A stretch of 64,000 nucleotides of DNA, from assembly GCA_002710685.1 (NCBI GenBank), contig PALD01000050.1, positions 1-64,000 of the forward strand, in the 5' to 3' direction. Below are positions 34,714 to 43,980 of this stretch, one piece after another. Within the stretch, counting starts at the first letter, position 1. Each line of letters starts with the position of its first letter. The position numbers were made by a program, and so were the translations under genes. The notes beneath the pieces are model-generated. The model was not told the origin of the DNA, did no database searches, and saw only the letters and a program-made list of their open reading frames with translations. Source of the DNA: Cytophagaceae bacterium. Lineage in GTDB: Bacteria > Bacteroidota > Bacteroidia > Flavobacteriales > Flavobacteriaceae.

Positions 34714-35190
34714 ATGGGTAAAAAACTAGCATTTCGTATACTGGCTTCGGTGGGTTTTTGCCTAATCCTGGGTTTTTTTGCGCATATTTCTTACCAGATG
34801 AGCATAGACACCTGGTTTGCCGAGCTCAACAAACCCGCATATACTCCCGGCCATGATTTTTTTGTGTACACCTGGCTCATCATTTTCATCATTATGGGTA
34901 TTGCCGCAGGTATTGTATGGAACAAGGGCTTTTACCACAAGTGGGTCAAGACCGCCCTGTATCATTTTGGTTTTCAGCTCATCATCAATGCATCGTTTTT
35001 CCTGCTGACCTTTGGCGCAAGGTCCATTTTCTTGGGGCTTATGTGCTGCCTGGGCCTCTTTATACTCTTGATCTTTACCTTTAAATGGTTTAGGATCGTG
35101 GAGAAGGTTGCCGCTTACCTGCTTATACCCTACATTTTATGGATTGCCTTTATCTCCATCATCCTGTTTCAAATATTGATGGTCAATTAA
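34714..35190 (+). CDS. tspO: TspO/MBR family protein
   Basis: 158-aa membrane protein with five helices. The family features visible are SIDTWFAELNKPAYTPGHDF, corresponding to the conserved WF-xxL-xKP-xxTP region, and the later helices rich in Trp, Phe and Leu. TspO/PBR proteins bind tetrapyrroles and cholesterol-like ligands and act as stress-linked regulators or transporters. It stands alone on the plus strand between mvaD and the DUF1697 gene. Its TAA stop shares the palindrome TTAA with the stop of the convergent gene. Confidence 0.85.
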   Translation: MGKKLAFRILASVGFCLILGFFAHISYQMSIDTWFAELNKPAYTPGHDFFVYTWLIIFIIMGIAAGIVWNKGFYHKWVKTALYHFGFQLIINASFFLLTFGARSIFLGLMCCLGLFILLIFTFKWFRIVEKVAAYLLIPYILWIAFISIILFQILMVN

Positions 35191-35711
35191 GCTTCTGCCA
35201 TTGAGATAAGCACGTTCAGTGTATTGAGGTTTCTTGTGGTTGCCGTTACCTTTAACTTGCCCTCGATAAGGTTGTTGTTCAGTTTTGCCCTGCCCATACC
35301 ATTGGGCAGGTTAAGATAGACACATCCTTTTACAATTTTATACTCTTCTGGGGATACGTCAACAGCGTTCAGGGCATCAAGGCTTTCGCCGGAAGGCTCA
35401 TCATGCAGGAAAACAAAATACTCCTTGCCTGTATTGTTATAGGGTTTTTGTGCCACAACGTCCTTAAGAAAGTCAGCGGTAACGATAAGGACTGGTACAT
35501 CAAACCCAAAATCATCCTGGATGACACGCCGCAGGAGCGAGGTGGCCCCATCCCTGCCCAACGCATACTTAAAGACCACGTTACCGCTCTGTATATACGT
35601 CATGACATCCTGGAGTCCAGCCTGCTCCAGGGATTTCCTTAACTCTGCCATCTTGATTTTCTTTTGACCGCTCACGTTAATGCCGCGCAACAAAGCTATG
35701 TATGTTATCAT
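35187..35711 (-). CDS. DUF1697 family protein
   Basis: 174-aa soluble protein. YIALLRGINVSGQKKIKMAE, YIQSGNVVF and the late VYLNLPNGMGRAKLNNNLIE and TTRNLNTLNVL are the DUF1697 signature. No enzymatic function is established for this family. It overlaps the BaiN-like flavoprotein gene by 4 bp (ATGA) and is probably read from that gene's promoter. A family C repeat variant lies at 35381-35397 within the gene. Confidence 0.9.
   Translation of the reverse strand: MITYIALLRGINVSGQKKIKMAELRKSLEQAGLQDVMTYIQSGNVVFKYALGRDGATSLLRRVIQDDFGFDVPVLIVTADFLKDVVAQKPYNNTGKEYFVFLHDEPSGESLDALNAVDVSPEEYKIVKGCVYLNLPNGMGRAKLNNNLIEGKLKVTATTRNLNTLNVLISMAEA
35381..35397. repeat. Dispersed palindrome, family C variant (GGCTTTCGCCGGAAGGC)
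   Basis: Inside the DUF1697 gene; one base from the 58148 copy. Confidence 0.65.
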
Positions 35712-36949
35712 GACCTATATTTTTTTGAGATTGCCAAGGCGGCAAGATAGCCACCCGTCCAGGCGTTTTGAAAATTAAAGCCACCGGTCACCGCATCTAT
35801 ATTGAGCACTTCGCCGGCAAGGTAAAGGCCCTGTTGCCGCCTACTCTCAAAGGTGGTAAAATCCACCTCTGTAAGCTCAACACCCCCGGCGGTGGTAAAT
35901 TCTTCTTTAAAAGTACTTTTACCATTTACGGTAAATGTACAGGCAGTGAGCGAGGTGGCCATGTTTGTCAATTGCTCCCTGTTTACATCGGCCCACGTCA
36001 ACCCTTCGGGAAGATCTTCACGGGAGACGAGGCTGTACCACAGCCTTTTTGGCAAGTCAAACGGATTTCTTTTCAGCAGGATTTGTTTGGCCGAAGCCAA
36101 TTTAAACTCCTTCATGATACGTATGGCCTCATCAACCTCCATAAAATCAAGCCAGTTCACGCACACCTTGAAACGATACTCCATGGCATGCAATATCCTT
36201 GCGGCCACTGCCGAAAGTTTTAACACAGCAGGCCCGCTCAACCCCCAGTGGGTTATCAAGACGGGGCCAGAAAACGTATCCAGGTCCCGCAGGACCTCCC
36301 CGTTCAAATCCCGCAACTGCAAACTTGCAAACGCCGCTATACCCGGCAGGTCCTTAATGCGCTCATCATTGATATTAAAGGTAAAAAGTGAAGGGACCGG
36401 CGGGATTATGGTATGTCCCAGGCCAGCGAGCAAGGACCATATCTTTGGGTTGCTGCCCGTTGCAATGACGATATTATCACATTTAAATGTACCGTTTTTA
36501 GTTGCCAGCTGCCATGTATCACCATTTCTTTCAATAGACAGGACGGTATGCTTTAAACGTAGGTCCACGTTGTATTTTTTGGCTTCCGCCAAAAAACAGT
36601 CTATAATGGTCATTGAAGAATCGGTGACCGGGAAGACCCTATTATCATCTTCAACCTTGAGCTGCACACCGCGTTCTTCAAACCACCCCATGACATCACC
36701 GGTCATGAATTTATGAAACGGCCCCAGCAGTTCCCTATCGCCCCTTGGATAGTTAGCAGTGAGTGGCCCCGGCTCAAACTCGGCATGGGTAACGTTGCAC
36801 CTGCCACCCCCAGAAATGCGCACCTTTCCCAAAAACTCTGCTCCCCTTTCTAAAATGGCAATCTTGAGGCCGGGGTTTTCCTTTGCCAAGTTGATGGCAT
36901 TAAAAAATCCCGCGGCCCCACCGCCCACGATAATGACGTCATAATCCAT
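35708..36949 (-). CDS. HI0933/BaiN-like NAD(P)/FAD-dependent oxidoreductase
   Basis: 413-aa cytosolic flavoprotein. VIIVGGGAAGFFNAINLAKE is the FAD-binding loop and VRISGGGRCNVTHAEFEPG is diagnostic of the HI0933/BaiN family. FTTAGGVELTEVDFTTFES and VTGGFNFQNAWTGG are the C-terminal family motifs. Substrate unknown; named relatives reduce bile-acid-like compounds or modify rRNA-linked flavin chemistry, and neither can be inferred here. First gene of a two-gene unit with DUF1697. A -7 box TATCTTTG lies 4 bp before the ATG. Confidence 0.88.
   Translation of the reverse strand: MDYDVIIVGGGAAGFFNAINLAKENPGLKIAILERGAEFLGKVRISGGGRCNVTHAEFEPGPLTANYPRGDRELLGPFHKFMTGDVMGWFEERGVQLKVEDDNRVFPVTDSSMTIIDCFLAEAKKYNVDLRLKHTVLSIERNGDTWQLATKNGTFKCDNIVIATGSNPKIWSLLAGLGHTIIPPVPSLFTFNINDERIKDLPGIAAFASLQLRDLNGEVLRDLDTFSGPVLITHWGLSGPAVLKLSAVAARILHAMEYRFKVCVNWLDFMEVDEAIRIMKEFKLASAKQILLKRNPFDLPKRLWYSLVSREDLPEGLTWADVNREQLTNMATSLTACTFTVNGKSTFKEEFTTAGGVELTEVDFTTFESRRQQGLYLAGEVLNIDAVTGGFNFQNAWTGGYLAALAISKKYRS
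36575..36596. repeat. Dispersed palindrome, family B, perfect 9-bp arms
   Basis: TTTTTTGGC (36575-36583) and GCCAAAAAA (36588-36596) with loop TTCC, inside the BaiN-like gene, where it reads Leu-Ala-Glu-Ala-Lys-Lys. Confidence 0.9.
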
Positions 36950-36953
36950 ATAA

Positions 36954-36961
36954 CAAAGATA
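36954..36961 (-). promoter_or_regulatory. Candidate -7 box (TATCTTTG) for the BaiN-like gene, very close to the start codon
   Basis: Exact TAnnTTTG with 4 bp (TTAT) to the ATG. A minus-strand TTTG lies 22 bp upstream (36984-36987), near -33 spacing. Confidence 0.55.
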
Positions 36962-37078
36962 CGGCTGAACAGCAGTTTAACACCAAAACAAATCTCTTGC
37001 TTATTGTGAACAAAAAATTTCAGATATTTAATGTTTATTAGTGCAGTACAAATACAAAAAACCATCATCCAGAAAAAA

Positions 37079-38641
37079 ATGAGATCAACCGCAAAAACAG
37101 TTTTCCTTTTTATAGGCCTCACGATCATCGCAACAGCCTGCCAAGAGGAAAAAACGCCTCCCGCTTTTACGCCCATGGAAACCGCAAGCCTTATCCCCCA
37201 ACCGGTAGAGACCACCCAGGGTCAAGGATATTTTGAAATTGACGAGGAAACACAAATACTTGTCGAGGGAGAAGATCCAGAAATGAAAAAAGCGGTGGAC
37301 TTTCTTGAAGGGATGATAGCCAAGGCATCAGGATTTACATTACAAGAACCTTCAGGCAACAGCAATGCCATGGAAAACATCATTGTACTCAAGCTTGATG
37401 ATCCCACAGGTTCAGCTTCCGCGGAAGCGTACACCTTAGACATCAATGAAAAAAGGATTCAGGTATCAAGTGCCGGCCCAGCTGGAATTTATTATGGGAT
37501 ACAAACGCTGAGACAGTTGCTCCCAGCCTCGATTGAAAAAGATTCAACATCCAGCACAAGGCTTGGCATAGGCGCAGGCGTTATAAAAGATGAGCCCAGG
37601 TTTGCCTACAGGGGCAGTATGCTTGATGTATCAAGGCATTTTTTTAGCAAAGAAGATGTAAAGCGCTACATAGACCTCATCACACCATATAAACTTAACC
37701 ACCTGCACCTGCACCTCAGCGATGACCAGGGTTGGCGCATCGAGATTAAATCGTGGCCAGAACTCACCACAAAAGGAGGCAGCACAGAAGTGGGAGGCGG
37801 TGATGGGGGTTACTACACCCAGGAAGATTATAAGGAAATCGTGCAATATGCCGCAGCGCATTTTATTACCGTGGTACCTGAAATCGATATGCCCGGCCAC
37901 ACAAATGCCGCCCTTGCCTCTTACCCAGAACTCAATTGTGATGACAAGGCCCCTGAATTGTATACGGGTATAGAGGTGGGTTTTAGCAGTTTTTGTGTTG
38001 GCAAGCCCATTACCTATAAATTCATAGACGATGTCGTTAGGGAAATTTCTGCGATAACGCCCGGCAAGTATTTTCATGCGGGAGGTGATGAGTCCCATGC
38101 CACCCAAAAGGATGATTACATAAAATTTGTGGACAGTGTTCAAAAAATCGTGAGCCGTCACGACAAGGTGATGATAGGCTGGGACGAGATACAGTTTGCC
38201 ACTTTAGACTCAACAACCGTGGCGCAGTTTTGGGCCAGTGCAGAAAATGCGAATGGCGCAGTAAGCAAAGGGCACAAGCTCCTTATATCGCCAGCGAGCA
38301 AGATGTATATGGACATGAAATATGACTCCCTAACCCCGCTGGGCCTCAAATGGGCGGGTTATATAGAAATCGATGATGCCTACAACTGGGACCCCGCAAC
38401 ATATGTAAAAGGCATAACAGATAAGGATATCCTGGGCGTGGAAGCACCTTTATGGGCAGAAACCCTTGAAACCATTGACCAGGTGGAGCAGATGGTGTTC
38501 CCCAGGATTTTGGCATACGCCGAAATAGCATGGTCACCGTCAACAAGCAAGGACTGGGAAAGTTTTAAGGCCAGGGTAAAAAACAACTATCCCAGGCTTG
38601 AAAACATGGGGATAGATTTTTACAAATCCCCTAAATTATAA
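37079..38641 (+). CDS. Beta-N-acetylhexosaminidase, GH20, lipoprotein
   Basis: 520-aa exported lipoprotein: signal peptide and Cys21 (IIATAC). I chose the ATG at 37079; an upstream ATG would add 16 residues before the signal. The N-terminal GH20b domain covers about 30-155; the TIM-barrel starts at GFAYRGSMLDV-like residues DEPRFAYRGSMLDVSRHF. The catalytic pair D337-E338 lies in HAGGDESH. VVPEIDMPGHTNAALASYPE and WAETLETIDQVEQMVFPRIL are further hallmarks. It removes terminal GlcNAc/GalNAc from chitin-type, peptidoglycan or glycoprotein glycans. It stands before the SusCD locus but is separated by 387 bp. Confidence 0.92.
   Translation: MRSTAKTVFLFIGLTIIATACQEEKTPPAFTPMETASLIPQPVETTQGQGYFEIDEETQILVEGEDPEMKKAVDFLEGMIAKASGFTLQEPSGNSNAMENIIVLKLDDPTGSASAEAYTLDINEKRIQVSSAGPAGIYYGIQTLRQLLPASIEKDSTSSTRLGIGAGVIKDEPRFAYRGSMLDVSRHFFSKEDVKRYIDLITPYKLNHLHLHLSDDQGWRIEIKSWPELTTKGGSTEVGGGDGGYYTQEDYKEIVQYAAAHFITVVPEIDMPGHTNAALASYPELNCDDKAPELYTGIEVGFSSFCVGKPITYKFIDDVVREISAITPGKYFHAGGDESHATQKDDYIKFVDSVQKIVSRHDKVMIGWDEIQFATLDSTTVAQFWASAENANGAVSKGHKLLISPASKMYMDMKYDSLTPLGLKWAGYIEIDDAYNWDPATYVKGITDKDILGVEAPLWAETLETIDQVEQMVFPRILAYAEIAWSPSTSKDWESFKARVKNNYPRLENMGIDFYKSPKL
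37415..37428. repeat. Dispersed palindrome, family A2, perfect (GCTTCCGCGGAAGC)
   Basis: Inside the GH20 gene, reading Ala-Ser-Ala-Glu-Ala. Same 14-mer at 53650 and 58082. Confidence 0.9.
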
Positions 38642-39028
38642 ACCCAATAAAATTTATCAGCAAGAAAAAGAAAAGTCAATGAAAATGGGACTTGACCAGT
38701 GATAATACCTCTTTTTTCAAGGGAATTTAAAAAAATTATCAACAATCTTTTTTATTGCTAAAACGAAAAACCAAACCCATACCGAAAAATCAAATTTTGC
38801 ATATATATCAATATTCACAACTATTTGATGCATAATATTCATGTATAGCATCGAATTATTACGTATTTTTTTATAATCAATAAGATATGACTAAATAAGT
38901 GTAACAAATACACTTGCTTTAGCGAAAAGATTTTCGCAATTATAACGTTGTAGATAATGGAATTATAGTTGATTTTTGCCTACTTTTAAATACTAAGCTA
39001 AAATTAAATCAATTTAAAATTCACACTA
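38642..39028. promoter_or_regulatory. 387-bp AT-rich upstream region of susC
   Basis: No gene seen. It is markedly AT-rich. Two inverted repeats stand out: AAGTGTA-N5-TACACTT (38897-38915) and GCGAAAA-GA-TTTTCGC (38922-38937). A near-consensus -7 box TACTTTTA is at 38981-38988, 40 bp before the ATG at 39029. AATTATA occurs twice (38938, 38961). No linked regulator gene (hybrid two-component, ECF/anti-sigma or AraC) is present for this locus in the window. Confidence 0.5.
38897..38915. promoter_or_regulatory. Inverted repeat upstream of susC (AAGTGTA-N5-TACACTT)
   Basis: Perfect 7-bp arms, 5-base spacer, about 65 bp upstream of the candidate -7 box. Could be an operator or a leader structure; no bound protein can be named. 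Confidence 0.4.
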
Positions 39029-42000
39029 ATGAAACAACAATTAATGCGACGCGTATTGTTTGTTTTTGCCTCGCTGCTCATGTCAGTGACCTACGACCTA
39101 CGCACAAACAACAGTTAGCGGAACAGTTTCAGAGCCCAACGGTCCGCTTCCGGGCGCAAACGTTCTAGTTAAGGGGACGACCAATGGTGCCACGACAGAC
39201 TTTGATGGCAATTATACCTTGAACGATGTTCCTGCAAATGCCACACTGGTTTTCAGTTATGTAGGCTTTAAGACTGCAGAAGCTTCTGTAAATGGTCAAA
39301 CGACGGTTAATATTACCCTTGAAGAAGATTCAAATACACTGGATGAAGTTGTACTCATAGGGTATGGTCAAACGACGGTTAGGGATGCAACGGGTTCAGT
39401 AGCCTCCGTGACCTCTGAAGACTTTAACCAAGGGGTGATCTCATCACCTGAACAACTTATTCAAGGTAAAACTTCTGGGGTACAAATATCCCAGGGAAGT
39501 GGTGAACCTGGAGCTGGTGTCGCCATTAGGATCAGGGGTACTTCTTCTGTACGGTCCAACAACAACCCACTATTTGTTGTTGATGGGGTTCCACTACCTT
39601 CTGGAGACACTTCATCTGAAGGTACAAACATAGGTGTAGGGTCAAGTTCTGCAAGAAACCCGCTCAGCTTTCTCAACCCAAGTGATATTGAAAGCATAAG
39701 TATCCTCAAAGATGCTTCGGCAACAGCAATATATGGTTCACGTGGTGCCAATGGTGTTGTGATTATTACCACAAAAAGCGGAAGGGGCGGTACTGAAGGT
39801 GGCCTTTGGGAAATATCTTCGGAGACAAGCGCATCGTCACCGGCCAATGAATACGATCTATTGGACAGGACTCAGTTCTTAAACGCTGTGGCGGCTTTTG
39901 GAGGGTCAGTGACCGACTTTGGCAACAACACTGACTGGCAATCACTGGTAACCCGTAATGCATTATCAGTCAACAACAACTTTGCTTATTCTAGAAATTA
40001 CGGCTCGGGTAACCTAAGGGCAACCTTTAACTATGGTGATCAAGGCGGTATTGTAAGAAAGTCTTCTCAAGAGCGTATCACAGGAAGGTTGAATGTTTCA
40101 CAAAGACTGTTTGATGATAAATTAAAACTTACTCTGCAAAGTACCTTGTCAAGGGTAAACGATGAAGCACCGCCATTGAGTGGTAGTGCGGGATCAACGG
40201 GGGATGCCCTAGGTGCTGCATATTCTGCAAACCCTACCTGGCCAGCCTCTACTGACTTTAACCCAGGAGACCGTATCAACCCTGTCAACCTGATTGACAA
40301 CTGGCAAAGTTTGACACACACAAATAGGTTTCTTGCCAACTTTTCAGCAGAATATAGCATCATAGAACCGTTAGTGGCCAAAGTCACCTTGGGCTATGAC
40401 AAGGCCGAATCTACAAGAGAGGCTTCTCTTTCTGCAAATTCCTTCAATGTTTCACGAGGAGCTGCGGGAAATGGCCGTGGAGCGCTTAACGACCTTACAA
40501 ATGAAAACAGGCTCTTTGAATTTACTTTAAACTATAACAAAGCTTTTGAAAATTCATCGCTTGACATACTGGGTGGTTTTTCTTACCAGGACTTTAATGT
40601 AAGGGGGAGAAATATAGAAGGTTTTGGGTACTCTACCACAAACCTTGACCAGATGGCTGACGACCTGTCAAGCTCAGCTGGTACCCTAGAGTCACTTATT
40701 TCAGGGTCTTACCAGCAATATGGATATTCCACGAACAATAATGGTTTATTTGTAAACCGTCTATTTCCAGAGCCCCAGACTGACATGTTGGGGCAAGCAA
40801 GCATTTCTGTCCGTTCATTGTTTGCAGACACCTTTGACAATACTGATGAACTTCAATCCTTCTTTGGCAGGATCAATTATACAGTAGCTGATAAATACCT
40901 GTTTACTGCAACGGTAAGGGCTGATGGTTCCTCAAGGTTTGGAGAAAACGAGAAGTATGGTGTCTTCCCTTCAGGTGCATTTGCATGGAAAATTGACCAG
41001 GAAGACTTTATGGGTGATGCCTTCTCAACGCTAAAACTACGCCTTAGCTATGGTATCACTGGTAACCAGGATGGTATAGGCTATGGCCGATTTGTGAGAA
41101 GACAGCGCTATTCTGGAGGTAATATAGGAGATGGTGGAGATATCGGCATACCTGGTATCTCAACCGTAGACTTTGCAAACCCAAACCTCAAGTGGGAAGA
41201 AACCACACAATACAGTGCAGGTTTTGATTTTGGGTTTTCAAATGATAGGTTGAACGGTAGCGTTGACGTCTATAGAAAAGAAACCAGGGACCTGCTTCTT
41301 AACATAGAAGCTGCCCAACCCTCACCACAACCTTTCTTCTTTCAAAACCTAGATGCAGTTGTGCTCAACCAGGGTATTGAATTTAGCCTTAACTATGATT
41401 TCTTCCAGGGAGAAGACTTCAACTGGACTGCAGGGTTCAATATTGCATATAACAAGAATGAGATACAAGACTTTGACGGGCAGATAGCTGCCGGAACAAT
41501 CAGGGGAGCTGGTCTTTCAAATGCTTTTGCACAGCGCCTACAATCAGGCCAACCTCTATATTCTTTCTATCTAAGGGAATTTCAAGGATTTGACAACGAT
41601 GGAAATCCCATTTTTGAAGGCGGCATTGATAATCAAAAGTTTGTGGGAAAAAGCGCATTGCCCAAGGTGACCAGCGGGTTCTCTACCTCCCTGAGCTATA
41701 AAAACTGGGATGCATCCCTATATTTTAATGGCCAGTTTGGCAATTATATATATAACAACACGGCCAATGCTTATTTTACTGCCGGCGCCATAGGAAGTGG
41801 TAACAATGTTATAGAAGATGTAGTGGGACTGGTAGGTGAAGAAGGCAGGTTTGCAGAAGCATCGGTTTCCACCCGTTTTCTTGAGAAAGGAGATTTTGTA
41901 AGGTTACAAACAGCATCCATAGGGTACAATGTTCCCTTAGCTGATGACCTTTTCTTCAAATCGATGAGGTTTAGCGTGACCGCACAAAACCTTTTTGTGA

Positions 42001-42146
42001 TCACTGGATATAGTGGGTTAGACCCAGAAGTGAGCGTAACCCCGGCAAGTGGTGACCTGCTCAATGGCCTTCCCATAGCTGGTATAGATTACAGCTCGTT
42101 TCCAAGACCAAGGATTTTCTCTTTTGGATTCAAAACAACGTTTTAA
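39029..42146 (+). pseudogene. SusC/RagA family TonB-dependent receptor with a 7-bp duplication frameshift
   Basis: Outer-membrane TonB-dependent importer of oligosaccharides, partner of the SusD gene just downstream. From the ATG at 39029 the frame reads MKQQLMRRVLFVFASLLMSV and then hits TAG after 29 codons. The cause is a tandem GACCTAC repeat (39088-39094 and 39095-39101). Removing one copy gives MSVTYAQTTVSGTVSEPNG and an unbroken 1036-aa protein. The rest is intact: carboxypeptidase-like domain (VKGTTNGATTDFDGNYTL), TonB/plug region (LDEVVLIGYGQTTVRDATGS, VDGVPLPSG) and barrel to a final Phe at FGFKTTF. As sequenced, only a TTG at 39219, lacking a signal peptide, could restart translation. 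Loss may be reversible, or a sequencing artefact. Confidence 0.88.
39088..39102 (+). repeat. 7-bp tandem duplication (GACCTAC)x2 in susC
   Basis: Period-7 run of 15 bases at the signal-peptide cleavage codons; it shifts the frame by +1. Slippage back to one copy restores the gene exactly. Confidence 0.9.
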
Positions 42147-42151
42147 AAAAA

Positions 42152-43738
42152 ATGAAAATGAAATTAGAAATATCAATTAAACATCTAGTTCCCATTGTTT
42201 TGCTAGGAGCATTTGTATCCTGCACAGACCTGGAAATAGAAGGAACGGACTCTATTATAAGTGAAGACACCGGTAGCGATTTTACCGGTCTGGCTGACCC
42301 TGCATCCTCCCTCAACGACCTTTACAACAAGGTAGGGGGCGACTTTGCCTCTCAAGAGCAGATGTATGCCCTTTCTGAGGTCACATCAGATGAACTCCTC
42401 ATCCCTACCCGAGGAACTGACTGGGGAGACAATGGTGTATGGCGTCAAATGCACACCCACACCTGGAGGTCTGACCACCTTTTCATCAAGAATTCCTGGA
42501 ACTTGTTAAATCAAAACATCTTCAGGGCAACAGAGATTATCGAGAGTGACTCCAGTCCAAGCGTTTTGGCTGAAGCCAAATTTTTAAGGGCTTTCAACAT
42601 GTTCTTTGTCATGGACCTTTTTGGATCGGTACCCGTGAGGGGCGTCAATGAAGGGCCAGAGGTCAATCCCACAGTCTTAACAAGAAGCGAGGCATTTACC
42701 CAGGTTGAAACAGATTTAACAGAAGCACTTGACGGTCTGGAGGCAGGAACCCCAGGTGTGGCTAACACGGGCAAGGCAACCAAGGCTGCTGCTAATTTTT
42801 TATTGGCTAAACTTTACCTCAACGCAAAGGTCTATAAAGGGGCTGACTCTTTTGACAATGCAGATATGCAAAAGGTCATTGATGCGGTAGATGCCATAGC
42901 TGCAAGCGGTTTTGGTATTGAACAGGGCTATTTTCAAATCTTTGAACCCACAGATGATAACGAAACAATCCTGTACCTTAGAAGTGACCTGGGGGCGAGA
43001 ATCTGGAACTCCCTGCACTACAATCAAAATTCACCAGACAATACAGGTGGTGGATGGAATGGTTTTTCTACCCTTGCAGAATTCTATGATACGTTTGAGG
43101 GTGACCCCAATACAAACTATGTGGGTGATGGCCAGGAAGAAAGACGTGGTTTTGTGCCAGATGCCACAACGGCAAATAATCAAAACATAGGTATAGGATA
43201 TGGTTTTTTAATTGACCTGCAGTACAATGAAGACGGCACTCCGTTGACAAATAGGCAAGGTCAACCCCTTTCATTTACCAAGGAAATCCCATCACTGGTG
43301 GGTAATACCGAAGTTGAAGGAATAAGGGTAATCAAGTATCACCCATATGACCCTACTGACACTGCTGATGAAAGCACACCATTGTTCAACTCTTTCAGAA
43401 GGCACCAGATCATCTTTAGATATTCAGATGCTCATCTTATGAAGGCCGAAGCCATGATGCGCATGGGAGGTGACCCAACGGCAATGGTCAATGAACTCAG
43501 GGGCAATAGAGAAAACACACCTGCCCTCTCCAATGTCAATGAAGCAACATTGCTTGATGAACGCGGCAGGGAATTGTTTATCGAGTTCTGGAGGAGAAAT
43601 GACTTGGTCAGGTTTGATCAATTCACCGCTCCCTGGGGTTTAAAAGAAGTAACGGGAGATCCTAACGTAAATCTTTTCCCCATTCCCGAAACAGCTTTAC
43701 TGTCTAACCCTAACCTTGTACAGAACCCTGGGTATTAA
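42152..43738 (+). CDS. SusD/RagB family nutrient-binding lipoprotein
   Basis: 528-aa surface lipoprotein (Cys24 in FVSC) that caps the SusC channel and binds glycans. TWRSDHLFIKNSWNLLNQNI, VLAEAKFLRAFNMFFVMDLF and YSDAHLMKAEAMMRM are the TPR-like helical motifs of the family, and RGRELFIEFWRRNDLVRFD-type residues (DERGRELFIEFWRRNDLVRF) mark the RagB C-terminal domain. Starts 5 bp after susC, so the two are co-transcribed; with susC frameshifted its function would be lost or reduced. Ends at a hairpin terminator. Substrate not predictable from sequence. Confidence 0.92.
   Translation: MKMKLEISIKHLVPIVLLGAFVSCTDLEIEGTDSIISEDTGSDFTGLADPASSLNDLYNKVGGDFASQEQMYALSEVTSDELLIPTRGTDWGDNGVWRQMHTHTWRSDHLFIKNSWNLLNQNIFRATEIIESDSSPSVLAEAKFLRAFNMFFVMDLFGSVPVRGVNEGPEVNPTVLTRSEAFTQVETDLTEALDGLEAGTPGVANTGKATKAAANFLLAKLYLNAKVYKGADSFDNADMQKVIDAVDAIAASGFGIEQGYFQIFEPTDDNETILYLRSDLGARIWNSLHYNQNSPDNTGGGWNGFSTLAEFYDTFEGDPNTNYVGDGQEERRGFVPDATTANNQNIGIGYGFLIDLQYNEDGTPLTNRQGQPLSFTKEIPSLVGNTEVEGIRVIKYHPYDPTDTADESTPLFNSFRRHQIIFRYSDAHLMKAEAMMRMGGDPTAMVNELRGNRENTPALSNVNEATLLDERGRELFIEFWRRNDLVRFDQFTAPWGLKEVTGDPNVNLFPIPETALLSNPNLVQNPGY
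42565..42580. repeat. Dispersed palindrome, family B (TTTGGCT-GA-AGCCAAA)
   Basis: Inside susD, reading Leu-Ala-Glu-Ala-Lys-Phe, the conserved SusD helix, so protein conservation may partly explain it. Confidence 0.6.
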
Positions 43739-43769
43739 GCAACAAAAAAGCCTATAATTATTAAAAAGA

Positions 43770-43804
43770 ATACGGGAAAGCATAGCAATATCTTTCCCGT
43801 ATTA
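43770..43804 (+). terminator. Hairpin terminator after susCD
   Basis: Perfect 12-bp stem AATACGGGAAAG (43770-43781) / CTTTCCCGTATT (43793-43804) with an 11-base loop, 32 bp after the susD stop. The T-run is short, so termination may be partial and the FG-GAP genes may also be read through. Confidence 0.75.
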
Positions 43805-43925
43805 TTGTTATAAAAGTTAACTTGTTGCTTAAATAACCTAGCATTTACAGGTTAATATTAAAATCCCGCTTCTCAAAAAAAACAATCTTTTAACCCTTTC
43901 GGGTCTAGTCTTAAAATACGATTGA

Positions 43926-43933
43926 TACTTTTG
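43926..43933 (+). promoter_or_regulatory. Candidate -7 box (TACTTTTG) for the FG-GAP/haloperoxidase operon
   Basis: Exact TAnnTTTG 47 bp before the ATG at 43981; suggests that the four-gene unit downstream has its own promoter. Confidence 0.5.
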
Positions 43934-43980
43934 ATACTGGTTGTAATTTCATTTTCTGTAAACAAACTCGATTATAAAAA

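Noticed and set aside
39219-42146. A 975-aa SusC starting at TTG 39219
   Set aside because: This would lack a signal peptide and most of the N-terminal domain. The proper start is at 39029, separated by the 7-bp duplication.
42565-42580. Family B copy in susD as strong evidence for the dispersed repeat
   Set aside because: It encodes a conserved SusD helix (LAEAKF), so it could be coincidence; I keep it as a weak member only.
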